Of a stretch of 64,000 nucleotides of DNA, positions 23,008 through 31,700 are shown in pieces (the first letter of the stretch is position 1; each line of letters begins with the position of its first letter). Origin of the DNA: Bacillota bacterium (GTDB lineage: Bacteria; Bacillota; Clostridia; Tissierellales; Sedimentibacteraceae). Where the stretch lies: assembly GCA_023453025.1 (NCBI GenBank), contig JAEXUD010000013.1, positions 62,001 to 126,000 of the forward strand. The letters run 5' to 3'. Made by a program: the position numbers and the translations under genes. Under the pieces are notes generated by a model, which was not told the DNA's origin, searched no databases, and worked only from the letters and a program-made list of their open reading frames with translations.

Positions 23008-24756
23008 ATGTATTCATCAGTAGACACAATTTGGGTATTATTAGGAGCAGCATTGGTATTTTTTATGCAAGCAGGTTTTGCAATGGTAGAAACAGGGTTT
23101 ACAAGAGCTAAAAACGCAGGTAATATTATTATGAAAAATACATTGGATTTTACAATAGGTTCAGTTGCGTTTTGGGTACTGGGCTTTGGGTTGATGTTTG
23201 GTACATCAATTTTTGGCTTTGTAGGTATACCTGATATTTTCGTAAGAGGAGATTATTCTTCTTCTGTGCCAACGATGGCGTTTTTCATTTTTCAAACAGT
23301 TTTTTGCGCTACAGCTGCTACTATTGTTTCAGGCGCTATGGCGGAAAGAACTAATTTTAAGGCATATTGTATATATAGCTTGGTAATCAGCGGATTAATT
23401 TATCCGGTTTCCGGTCATTGGATCTGGGGCGGAGGTTGGCTGTCTCAATTAGGCTTCCATGACTTTGCAGGTTCTACTGCTGTTCATATGGCAGGAGGTA
23501 TTGCAGCTCTGGTAGGGGCAAAAATTCTCGGACCTCGTATTGGGAAATATGATGAAAAAGGAAACCCCAAAGCTATACTGGGTCATAATCTGACAATAGG
23601 TGCGCTTGGTGTATTTATACTTTGGTTTTGTTGGTTTGGATTTAACGGAACTTCAACATTAGGAATGTCAGGAGATGATACATTACTATCTGCTTCAAAA
23701 ATATTTGTTACTACAAACATGGCTGCAGCAGTAGCAACAACAACCTCAATGATAATAACATGGTTCAGATATAAAAAACCGGATGTTTCTATAACATTGA
23801 ATGGGGCATTAGGTGGATTGGTAGCCATTACTGCAGGTACCGATGCAGTATCAGTAGCCGGAGCAGCAGCAATAGGGTTTGTGGCTGCCTTTGTGATAGT
23901 ATTTGGTATTGAATTTCTTGATAAAAAAGCAAAGATTGACGATCCGGTCGGAGCAGTGGCAGTCCATGGAATGTGTGGTGCCGTAGGTACAATTCTGGTT
24001 GGCGTGTTTGCTACAGATGGAGGAATCCTATATGGCGGAGGAGCAGGAATGCTCGTAGTACAAACAATTGGCGTGTTATCCGTAATAGCTTGGGTAGGTG
24101 TAACAATGTTAGCTGTGTTTACTGTATTGGACAAAACAATTGGGCTTCGTGTATCTGAAGAAGAAGAAATTACAGGTATGGATGTAGTTGAGCACGGATT
24201 GTTAAGTGCATACGCAGATTTTATGCCTACAATATCACCAATTTCTGCATTCCCTGGTAATCAAGCCGTTGCATCTCCATTACAACTGATTGAAAATGAA
24301 GAACAAGATGTTCAGGTAGAAGCAATCAAGTCAAAATCTAACAAAGGCCCCAAGATTACTAAAATAGTATTAATTATAAATCAAGATAAATTCCAGGCCC
24401 TGAAAGAAGAAATGGCAAAAATAGGTGTCACCGGAATGACTGTTTTAAATGTGTTGGGATGCGGTGTTCAAAAGGGAATTACAGAGTATTATCGTGGAGT
24501 AAAGGTTGATATGAATCTGCTTCCCAAAATACAAGTAGAAATAGTAGTCAGCAAGGTTCCCGCCAGAGTTGTTATTGAAACAGCAAAAAAAGTTCTGCAT
24601 ACCGGAAATATTGGTGATGGAAAAATTTTCGTGTACGGTGTGGAAAATGTAATAAAGGTTCGTACAGGGGAAGAAGGGTACGATGCTTTGCAGGATGATG
24701 ACATTAATAATCCTGATAAAGAAGTTTCAAAAAATGTATTGACAGACGCAATTTAG
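23008..24756 (+). CDS. amt: Ammonium transporter fused to a C-terminal PII signalling domain
   Basis: A 582-residue protein. Residues ~1-400 are an Amt/MEP/Rh channel with about 11 membrane segments and typical motifs (AGFAMVETGFTRAKNAGNIIMKN; HWIWGGGW; DFAGSTAVHMAGG). After a linker, residues ~448-565 form a PII (GlnB/GlnK) domain: TKIVLIINQDKFQALKEEM, the T-loop GVQKGITEYYRG with the conserved Tyr and Gln, and IGDGKIFV. Normally GlnK is separate and plugs the channel when nitrogen is plentiful; here the gate is covalently attached. It lies alone between tuf and rpmG, splitting the usual sigH-secE order. Confidence 0.93.
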   Translation: MYSSVDTIWVLLGAALVFFMQAGFAMVETGFTRAKNAGNIIMKNTLDFTIGSVAFWVLGFGLMFGTSIFGFVGIPDIFVRGDYSSSVPTMAFFIFQTVFCATAATIVSGAMAERTNFKAYCIYSLVISGLIYPVSGHWIWGGGWLSQLGFHDFAGSTAVHMAGGIAALVGAKILGPRIGKYDEKGNPKAILGHNLTIGALGVFILWFCWFGFNGTSTLGMSGDDTLLSASKIFVTTNMAAAVATTTSMIITWFRYKKPDVSITLNGALGGLVAITAGTDAVSVAGAAAIGFVAAFVIVFGIEFLDKKAKIDDPVGAVAVHGMCGAVGTILVGVFATDGGILYGGGAGMLVVQTIGVLSVIAWVGVTMLAVFTVLDKTIGLRVSEEEEITGMDVVEHGLLSAYADFMPTISPISAFPGNQAVASPLQLIENEEQDVQVEAIKSKSNKGPKITKIVLIINQDKFQALKEEMAKIGVTGMTVLNVLGCGVQKGITEYYRGVKVDMNLLPKIQVEIVVSKVPARVVIETAKKVLHTGNIGDGKIFVYGVENVIKVRTGEEGYDALQDDDINNPDKEVSKNVLTDAI

Positions 24757-24873
24757 TGTTGTAAAATAAATTGTGATTTTTAAGAAGAGCTTTTGCTTTG
24801 CAGGAGCTTTTTTTAATGAATGAAAAATTCATGTATTAAATGTAAAAATAAGGTAATCATAAAAATAAATTTA

Positions 24874-24902
24874 TTGACAGCTAAATTGTTTTGTGATATC
24901 TT
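24874..24902 (+). promoter_or_regulatory. Sigma-A promoter of rpmG-secE-nusG
   Basis: TTGACA (24874-24879), a 17-nt spacer and TATCTT (24897-24902) lie about 48 nt upstream of rpmG. Confidence 0.7.
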
Positions 24903-24950
24903 ATATTGGATAATGGGTCTTATTGCAAATAAGGGTCTGGAGGTGTTGAA

Positions 24951-25100
24951 ATGAGAGTAGCAGTTAAATTAGCATGCACAGAGTGCAAACAAAGAAATTA
25001 TGATACAGAAAAAAACAAAAGAGAAAACCCTGAAAGAATAGAGTTGAACAAGTATTGCAAGTTCTGTAAAAAACATACTCTTCACAAGGAAACAAAATAA
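24951..25100 (+). CDS. rpmG: Ribosomal protein L33 (zinc-binding form)
   Basis: A 49-residue protein MRVAVKLACTECKQRNYDTE ... KYCKFCKKHTLHKETK. The two CxxC pairs mark the zinc-binding form, as opposed to the Cys-free zinc-starvation paralogue. ATG follows GGAGGTG at 24939-24945. It precedes secE and nusG as in other Firmicutes. Confidence 0.95.
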   Translation: MRVAVKLACTECKQRNYDTEKNKRENPERIELNKYCKFCKKHTLHKETK

Positions 25101-25120
25101 CCGTATTGAGGTGTTGGAAA

Positions 25121-25333
25121 ATGTCAAATAGAGAAAATGAAAAACCAAAAATTTCAGCTCGAGTAAGTAATTATTTCAAAGGTGTAAGATCAGAATTAAA
25201 AAAGGTTAATTGGCCTAGTAAAAAAGAATTGACAAATTATACTGTTGTAGTGCTTGCTACTACTTTTGCTATGACACTTGTAATTTGGGGACTAGATCTC
25301 ATATTCCAGAATCTGGTTAAGCTGATTGTATAA
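25121..25333 (+). CDS. secE: Preprotein translocase subunit SecE
   Basis: A 70-residue single-span membrane protein with the family core YFKGVRSELKKVNWPSKKELTNYTVVVLATTFAMTLVIWGLDL. It clamps SecY in the translocon. GAGGTG seven bases upstream fixes ATG 25121; an upstream in-frame TTG at 25106 is rejected. Confidence 0.94.
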   Translation: MSNRENEKPKISARVSNYFKGVRSELKKVNWPSKKELTNYTVVVLATTFAMTLVIWGLDLIFQNLVKLIV

Positions 25334-25350
25334 GAAGGAGTAATGCGAGT

Positions 25351-25878
25351 ATGAAGCAAGAATCACAGGGAGCAAGATGGTATGTCGTTCATACATATTC
25401 GGGACATGAGAATAAAGTAAAAGCAAATATCGAAAAGCTTGTTGAAAACAGAGAAATGCAGGACACTATTTTCGAAGTAAGAGTGCCGGTTGAGGAAGTA
25501 GCAGAAGTAAAAAACGGCAAAAAGAAAATGAAAGAAAGAAAAATGTTCCCGAGCTATGTTATCATTAAAATGATAATGACTGATGAATCTTGGTATCTTG
25601 TTAGAAACACAAGGGGCGTAACCGGCTTTGTAGGTCCTGGATCAAAACCCGTTCCATTGACAGATGAAGAAGTTAAAGCACTTGGTGTTGTTGATAGACT
25701 TCCTGCAATCGAACTTGTACCGGGGGATACCATCAAAGTTAAAGAAGGACCTTTTGAAGATTTTATTGGTGCTGTCGAAAGCATCAGCCAGGAAAAAAGA
25801 AAAATCAAAGCTTTTGTGTCAATGTTCGGAAGAGAAACTCTTATTGAACTTGATTATGATCAGATTGAAAAAGTGTAA
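25351..25878 (+). CDS. nusG: Transcription termination/antitermination protein NusG
   Basis: A 175-residue protein: N-terminal NGN domain (ARWYVVHTYSGHENKVKANIEKL ... VKNGKKKMKERKMFPSYVIIKM ... WYLVRNTRGVTGFVG) and C-terminal KOW domain (PGDTIKVKEGPFEDFIGAVESI). It binds RNA polymerase and links it to the ribosome. It sits between secE and rplK. Confidence 0.96.
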   Translation: MKQESQGARWYVVHTYSGHENKVKANIEKLVENREMQDTIFEVRVPVEEVAEVKNGKKKMKERKMFPSYVIIKMIMTDESWYLVRNTRGVTGFVGPGSKPVPLTDEEVKALGVVDRLPAIELVPGDTIKVKEGPFEDFIGAVESISQEKRKIKAFVSMFGRETLIELDYDQIEKV

Positions 25879-25925
25879 TGCTTTTCAATAGATACATGCG
25901 TTTCGTATGAAGGAGGTGCAACAAT

Positions 25926-26351
25926 ATGGCTAAAAAAGTAACAGCTTTAGTTAAACTGCAGATACCGGCAGGAAAGGCTACTCCAGCTCCACCGGTTGGT
26001 ACGGCATTAGGACCTCATGGTGTAAATATTATGGGATTTTGTAAAGAATTTAATGCAAGAACAGCAGACCAGGCAGGTATGATAATACCGATAGTGTTAA
26101 CTGTTTATCAAGATAGATCATTTACATTTATCACAAAGACTCCACCAGTAGCAGTTCTAATTAAAAAAGCAGTAGGAATTGAAAGCGGTTCAGGAGAACC
26201 AAACAAAAAGAAAGTAGCAACACTTTCTAAAGCAAAATGCGAAGAAATCGCAAAAATAAAAATGCCTGATTTAAATGCTAATACAATAGAAGCTGCTATG
26301 AGTCTAGTAGCAGGTACTGCCAGAAGCATGGGCGTTAATGTAGAAAAATAG
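25926..26351 (+). CDS. rplK: Ribosomal protein L11
   Basis: A 141-residue 50S stalk-base protein starting VTALVKLQIPAGKATPAPPVGTALGPHGVNIM, the proline-rich hinge of the thiostrepton-binding domain, and ending with AGTARSMGVNV. AGGAGG is well spaced. It is co-operonic with rplA. Confidence 0.97.
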   Translation: MAKKVTALVKLQIPAGKATPAPPVGTALGPHGVNIMGFCKEFNARTADQAGMIIPIVLTVYQDRSFTFITKTPPVAVLIKKAVGIESGSGEPNKKKVATLSKAKCEEIAKIKMPDLNANTIEAAMSLVAGTARSMGVNVEK

Positions 26352-26362
26352 TAATATGGCAC

Positions 26363-26393
26363 AGTGGGAGGCCTTAAGGGCTGCCGGACCACT
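26363..26393 (+). promoter_or_regulatory. Candidate L1-binding stem-loop upstream of rplA
   Basis: AGTGG (26363-26367) pairs with CCACT (26389-26393); inside, GGC (26370-26372) pairs with GCC (26383-26385) across a GA/GGA internal loop. Two short helices around an internal loop, placed just before the rplA RBS, resemble known L1 autoregulatory sites. No covariation evidence is available. Confidence 0.35.
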
Positions 26394-26408
26394 AAGGAGG
26401 TTAAGGAA

Positions 26409-27107
26409 ATGCCAAAAAGAGGAAAAAAGTATCAAGACAGTATGAAATCAATTGACAAATTGAAATTATACGATTTAGAGGAAGCTGTAGAAGCAATGCT
26501 TGGAACAGCAAAAGCTAAATTTGACGAAACAATAGAATTACACGTAAAGTTAGGCGTAGATTCAAGACATGCAGACCAACAAGTAAGAGGAGCTATAGTT
26601 CTTCCGCACGGAACAGGCAAGACAGTTCGTGTTTTGGTATTTGCCAAGGGCGACAAAGCTAAAGAAGCGACTGAAGCCGGAGCAGATTTCGTGGGTGAAG
26701 CTGAATTAGCTGACAAAATTCAAAAAGAAAACTGGTTTGATTTTGATGTGGTTATTGCAACTCCGGATATGATGGGTGTTGTTGGTAGACTTGGTAGAGT
26801 GTTAGGACCTAAAGGCTTAATGCCAAACCCAAAATCAGGAACAGTTACATTTGATGTAGCTAAGGCTATTCAGGAGATTAAAGCAGGTAAAGTTGAATAC
26901 AGACTTGATAAAACAAACATTATTCACGTTCCTGTAGGGAAAAAATCTTTCGGTAATGAAAAACTGGTAGACAATATTAAAACTATTATGCAAGCTATAG
27001 TTAAAGCTAAACCTGCCGCAGCTAAAGGTAAATATATCAGAAGTTGTGTAGTAGCCAGCACAATGGGACCCGGACTAAAGGTCAATACTGCAAAACTAGC
27101 TGAGTAA
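26409..27107 (+). CDS. rplA: Ribosomal protein L1
   Basis: A 232-residue 50S protein of the L1 stalk, with RGAIVLPHGTGKTVRVLVFAKGDKA, GRLGRVLGPKGLMPNPKSGTV and KYIRSCVVASTMGPGLKVN. ATG 26409 follows AAGGAGG; a longer frame start at 26364 overlaps the hairpin region and is rejected. Confidence 0.97.
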   Translation: MPKRGKKYQDSMKSIDKLKLYDLEEAVEAMLGTAKAKFDETIELHVKLGVDSRHADQQVRGAIVLPHGTGKTVRVLVFAKGDKAKEATEAGADFVGEAELADKIQKENWFDFDVVIATPDMMGVVGRLGRVLGPKGLMPNPKSGTVTFDVAKAIQEIKAGKVEYRLDKTNIIHVPVGKKSFGNEKLVDNIKTIMQAIVKAKPAAAKGKYIRSCVVASTMGPGLKVNTAKLAE

Positions 27108-27159
27108 TATCGACTAGGAACTATATAAATTGATAATAAAGACAACAATTAAATAAATA

Positions 27160-27253
27160 CCGCAGACAGTTGGTACTCTGATGAGTTTAAATATCCGGCC
27201 GAGGTGAGATAATAGATAATCAATTTCTCTTCGTCTGCGGAGAGATTTTCTTT
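27160..27253 (+). promoter_or_regulatory. L10 leader with overlapping attenuator hairpin
   Basis: The base stem CCGCAGAC (27160-27167) and GTCTGCGG (27233-27240) encloses the conserved ATATCCGGCCGAGGTGAG segment of the L10 leader, the binding site of the L10(L12)4 complex. A second hairpin, TCTCTTC (27226-27232) and GGAGAGA (27239-27245) followed by TTTTCTTT, shares the 3' strand of the base stem, so the two folds exclude each other. Confidence 0.8.
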
Positions 27254-27277
27254 ATGTATAAGGAGGTGTAACTGTAC

Positions 27278-27781
27278 ATGAATCAATCAGTATTAGAACA
27301 GAAAAAACAAGTGGTCAGTGATATAACAGAGAAGCTTAGAAGTGCTAAATCAGTTGTGTTAGTTGAATACAAAGGTTTAACAGTTGAAAAAGCTACTGAA
27401 TTAAGAAATAAATGCAGAGCTGCAGGTGTTGAATACAAAGTATACAAAAATACTTTAATGCGTTTCGCATTTGAAGAATTAGGATACAACGATATCACTG
27501 CAAGCTTGGAAGGACCCAATGCTATAGCTATTTCCTTTGATGATGAGGTTTCTGCAGCAAAGGTTACAAATGACTTTGCTAAGGCAAGCAACGATACGGT
27601 TGTATTAAAAGCAGGAATAGCTGAAGGTAAAGTATTGAATGCTGATGAAATCAAAGCATTGGCAAATGTTCCGTCAAGAGAAATCCTGCTTGGACAATTG
27701 GCTGGAGTATTACAAGGAAACATCAGGAATCTTGCTTATATGCTTGATCAAATCAGCAAGAAAAATGAAGAAGTAGCGTAA
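27278..27781 (+). CDS. rplJ: Ribosomal protein L10
   Basis: A 167-residue stalk base protein: SAKSVVLVEYKGLTVEKATELRNKCRAAGVEYKVYKNTLM, with the C-terminal helix (NLAYMLDQISKKNEE) that carries L7/L12 dimers. It is preceded by the L10 leader and followed by repeat family 2, which lengthens the rplJ-rplL gap to 177 nt. Confidence 0.97.
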   Translation: MNQSVLEQKKQVVSDITEKLRSAKSVVLVEYKGLTVEKATELRNKCRAAGVEYKVYKNTLMRFAFEELGYNDITASLEGPNAIAISFDDEVSAAKVTNDFAKASNDTVVLKAGIAEGKVLNADEIKALANVPSREILLGQLAGVLQGNIRNLAYMLDQISKKNEEVA

Positions 27782-27898
27782 GAAGCCCTAACCCTATTTT
27801 TCAGAACGGTTTTCTCTGAAAAATATCGGTAGGTCTTTCGCAACGAAATCCCAAATTTTGCGACGTAAGGAGCAGAAAATTTGGTGATTGAGACTGCG
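27782..27898 (+). repeat. Repeat family 2, full copy A (rplJ-rplL gap)
   Basis: It begins GAAGCCCTAACCC and has hairpin 1 TATTTTTCAGA/TCTGAAAAATA (27795-27825), the conserved TAGGTCTTTCGCAACGAA (27830-27847), hairpin 2 CCAAATTTT/AAAATTTGG (27851-27884) with loop GCGACGTAAGGAGCAG, then TGATTGAGACTGCG. The same order recurs at 46962-47080. Confidence 0.75.
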
Positions 27899-27958
27899 TT
27901 GTATAATATAGAAAAAAATAAAAAGATAATTAAAGAAAATTATAGGAGGATATTTAAA

Positions 27959-28336
27959 ATGGCAAGTGAAAAAATCACAAACTTTGTTGAAGAAATAAAG
28001 AAACTGTCAGTATTAGAATTAAATGAATTAGTAAAAGCAATTGAAGAAGAATTTGGTGTATCAGCAGCAGCTCCTGTAGCAGTTGCAGGCGGCGGAGCAG
28101 CAGCAGCTCCTGTAGAAGAAGAAAAGACAGAATTTGATGTTGTATTAACATCAGCTGGCGCTGGAAAAATCAAAGTTATAAAAGTAGTAAGAGAATTGAC
28201 TGGATTAGGATTAAAAGAAGCAAAAGATGCAGTTGATGGTGCACCTACTACATTAAAAACTGGCGTTTCTAAAGAAGATGCGGAAAAAGCGAAAGCTGCA
28301 TTAGAAGCTGAAGGCGCATCAGTAGAAGTTAAATAA
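27959..28336 (+). CDS. rplL: Ribosomal protein L7/L12
   Basis: A 125-residue acidic stalk protein: N-terminal dimerisation domain, Ala/Gly/Pro hinge (SAAAPVAVAGGGAAAAPVEEEKTEFDV) and C-terminal factor-binding domain (KIKVIKVVRELTGLGLKEAKDAVDGAP). ATG 27959 follows AGGAGG; the longer in-frame start at 27881 lies in the repeat and is rejected. Confidence 0.97.
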   Translation: MASEKITNFVEEIKKLSVLELNELVKAIEEEFGVSAAAPVAVAGGGAAAAPVEEEKTEFDVVLTSAGAGKIKVIKVVRELTGLGLKEAKDAVDGAPTTLKTGVSKEDAEKAKAALEAEGASVEVK

Positions 28337-28357
28337 ATAGGACCATCCCCAGGGGCT

Positions 28358-28424
28358 GACACTCCTTAAAGGTGTGTCACCCTTCATCTGAAAGACTTTA
28401 CAAAATTAGTAAGGTCTTTTTTAT
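28358..28424 (+). terminator. Terminator region after rplL
   Basis: Hairpin TGACAC.../GTGTCA (28358-28380) is followed by AAAGACTTTAC (28391-28401) and GTAAGGTCTTT (28409-28419), with the T-run TTTTTT. The remainder of the 380-nt gap to rpoB (about 28425-28610) is AT-rich with no feature seen. Confidence 0.8.
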
Positions 28425-28615
28425 CTTTACAAAAATGTATAATATTCTTAAAACAGTTAATAATAAATAAGCTTGTATTTTCCAAAATTTGTTTATTAGT
28501 TTTTTTAAATAACAAATTTATCTTTTGATATTGTTCAGGACGACATAAAACAACTTTTTATTATACGATTACTGAATAAAACACATAGAAATATTAATTA
28601 TTTTTAAAATTTGTA

Positions 28616-28644
28616 TTGACAGAAAAAATTTATGGTGATAATAT
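28616..28644 (+). promoter_or_regulatory. Promoter of rpoBC
   Basis: TTGACA (28616-28621), a 17-nt spacer and TAATAT (28639-28644); an alternative -10 GATAAT overlaps. A stem-loop TTGGCATA/TATGCCAA (28670-28692) lies in the short leader before the rpoB RBS. Confidence 0.7.
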
Positions 28645-28717
28645 TATATATTGCCATGAGCATAAAATGTTGGCATAGAATTTGTATGCCAAAAAATAAT
28701 AACTAAGGGGTGAAAAA

Positions 28718-31700
28718 ATGCCGCATCCTGTGAAAATAGGTAATAGAGTGAGAATGACTTACTCTAAAATTGATGAGGTTTTGGATTTGCCGGATTTAAT
28801 TGAGGTACAGAAAAAATCCTATGAGTGGTTTTTAAATGAAGGACTAAAAGAGGTTTTCGACGACATATCACCAATCGAGGATTATACCGGCAATTTAATT
28901 CTGGAGTTTGTGGACCATTCTTTATATGGAGAACCTAAATTCAGCGAAGTAGAATGTAAAGAAAGAGATGCAACATATTCAGTTCCTTTAAAGCTAAAAG
29001 TAAGGTTGATAAACAAAGAAACTGGAGAAATTAAAGAACAGGAAACATTTATGGGTGATTTTCCTCTGATGACAGACAGAGGTACTTTTATCATAAATGG
29101 AGCAGAGCGTGTTATTGTTAGTCAGTTGGTAAGATCGCCAGGTGTTTATTTTAACATGAACAGGGATAAGGTTGGAAAGGAGCTTTATGAAGCTACACTT
29201 ATTCCTAACAGAGGAGCATGGCTTGAATTTGAAACAGACTCTAATGATATTGTATATATAAGAGTAGACCGTACCAGAAAGCTTCCTGCTTCTGTGCTTG
29301 TAAGATCCATGGGACTTTCGTCCAATTCTCAGATTATTGAAACCCTGGGAGAAACTGAGCAGCTTTTAAAAACACTTGAAAAGGACAACACTGCCAATTC
29401 AGACGAAGCATTAATTGAAATTTATAAAAGATTAAGACCGGGAGAGCCTCCTACATTAGATAGTGCTTCATCATTAATTAATTCTTTATTTTTTGACCCA
29501 AAAAGATATGACTTGGCGAAAGTTGGAAGATATAAATTTAATAAAAAACTTAGCTTTGAAAATAGAATTATGGGAAGGCGAGCAGCTGAAGACATAATTG
29601 ATAAGGAAACTGGAGAAATCTTAGTACATAAGGATGAGCAGTTCAACAGTGAATTAATTGACAAATTAGAAGCATCAGGTATATTTTCAGTAAATATAAT
29701 TAATGCTGAAGAAAAGGTTACAAAGGTATTAAGCAATAAATTTGTAGACCCAAAAGTATTTGGATTAGATATAGATTTTGAAAAATTAGGATTAAAAGAA
29801 CGTGTTTTCTATCCGGTAATGAAGAAAATATTTGAAGAAAACAGTTCAGTTGAAGATATAGAAAGAGCAATAGTTGAAAATATCAAGCTTATTTCTCCCA
29901 GACATATTATTGTTGAGGATATGGTAGCTTCAACGAATTATCAGTTTGGATTATTTAAAGGCGTTGGCAACACTGACGATATTGACCACTTGGGCAACAG
30001 AAGATTAAGATCTGTAGGAGAACTTCTTCAGAATCAGGTTAGAGTTGGATTGTCCAGAATGGAAAGGGTGGTCAGAGAAAGAATGACTATACAGGATGTT
30101 GATGTTGTAACACCTCAGGTTTTGATAAACATCAGACCTGTTTCTGCTGCAATCAAGGAATTTTTTGGTTCAAGCCAGCTGTCACAGTTTATGGATCAGA
30201 CAAATCCTCTTGCAGAGCTTACACATAAAAGAAGAATGTCAGCTTTGGGACCAGGCGGTTTATCAAGAGACAGAGCAAGCTTTGAAGTCCGTGACGTTCA
30301 CCATTCGCACTATGGAAGAATGTGTCCTATAGAGACACCTGAAGGCCCTAATATAGGTTTGATTACTTCTCTTGCAACCTATGCAAGAATTAATGATTAT
30401 GGATTCCTTGAAGCTCCTTATAGAAGAGTCAGCAAAGAATCTGGACAGGTAACAAATCAAATAGATTATATAACAGCAGATATAGAAGATACAAAAATTA
30501 TAGCTCAGTCAAATGAACCGCTTAATGAAGACGGCACATTTGCAAATACTCGTGTTGTTGTACGAGGTATTGACGGTGTTAACGAAATTGTATCAAGAGA
30601 TAAGGTAGATTACATGGAAGTGTCACCTAAACAGGTAATATCAATCGGTACAGGTATGATTCCTTTCCTTGAAAACGATGATGCCAACCGTGCACTGATG
30701 GGTGCCAACATGCAGAGACAGGCAGTTCCTTTGTTGATAACTGAAGCACCGGTTATAGGAACAGGATTAGAATATAAAGCAGCCAAAGATTCAGGAGCAG
30801 TTATAGTAGCAGAAAATGACGGAGTTGTAGCCTCTGTAACAGCGGCTGAAATATTAATCAAAAGAAATGACAACAGTATGATTGATAAGTATCCGCTTTT
30901 GAAATTTAAAAGATCCAACAGCGGAACCTGCGTAAATCAGAGACCAATCGTATTTAAAGGCGATGAAGTAAAGAGAGGTCAGATTATAGCTGACGGGCCT
31001 TCAACTGATAATGGTGATATGGCAATCGGAAAAAATCTTCTTATCGGCTTCATGACATGGGAAGGCTATAACTATGAAGATGCTATGCTGCTGAATGAGA
31101 GATTGGTTATGGATGATGTTCTCACATCTGTCCATATCGAAGAATATGAATCAGAAGCAAGAGACACTAAGCTTGGACCGGAAGAGATTACCAGAGACAT
31201 TCCAAATGTCGGTGATGATTCCCTTAAGGATTTAGATGAAAGAGGAATTATAAGAATAGGTGCGGAAGTAGATTCCGGAGACATTCTTGTAGGTAAAGTT
31301 ACTCCTAAGGGAGAAACTGAATTGACAGCTGAAGAAAGACTTTTAAGAGCTATATTCGGCGAAAAAGCAAGGGAAGTAAGAGATACTTCGCTTAAGGTGC
31401 CTCACGGTGAAACAGGTATAATCGTTGACGTTAAGGTATTTACAAGAGAAAACGGCGATGAATTAAGTCCCGGAGTAAGCAAGATGGTCAGGGTTTATAT
31501 TGCAACCAAACGTAAAATAAATGTTGGAGATAAAATGTGCGGGCGCCACGGTAATAAGGGGGTTATTTCCCGTATTATGCCGGAAGAAGATATGCCATTC
31601 CTGCCGGACGGGACACCACTTCAGGTAGTTTTAAATCCACTGGGCGTTCCTTCACGTATGAATATCGGGCAGGTGCTGGAAGTGCATCTTGGCTTAGCTG

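Noticed and set aside
28670..28692. TTGGCATA/TATGCCAA stem-loop in the rpoB leader as a riboswitch
   Set aside because: A single 8-bp hairpin with no further conserved structure; it may affect translation or stability, but there is no basis for a named element.
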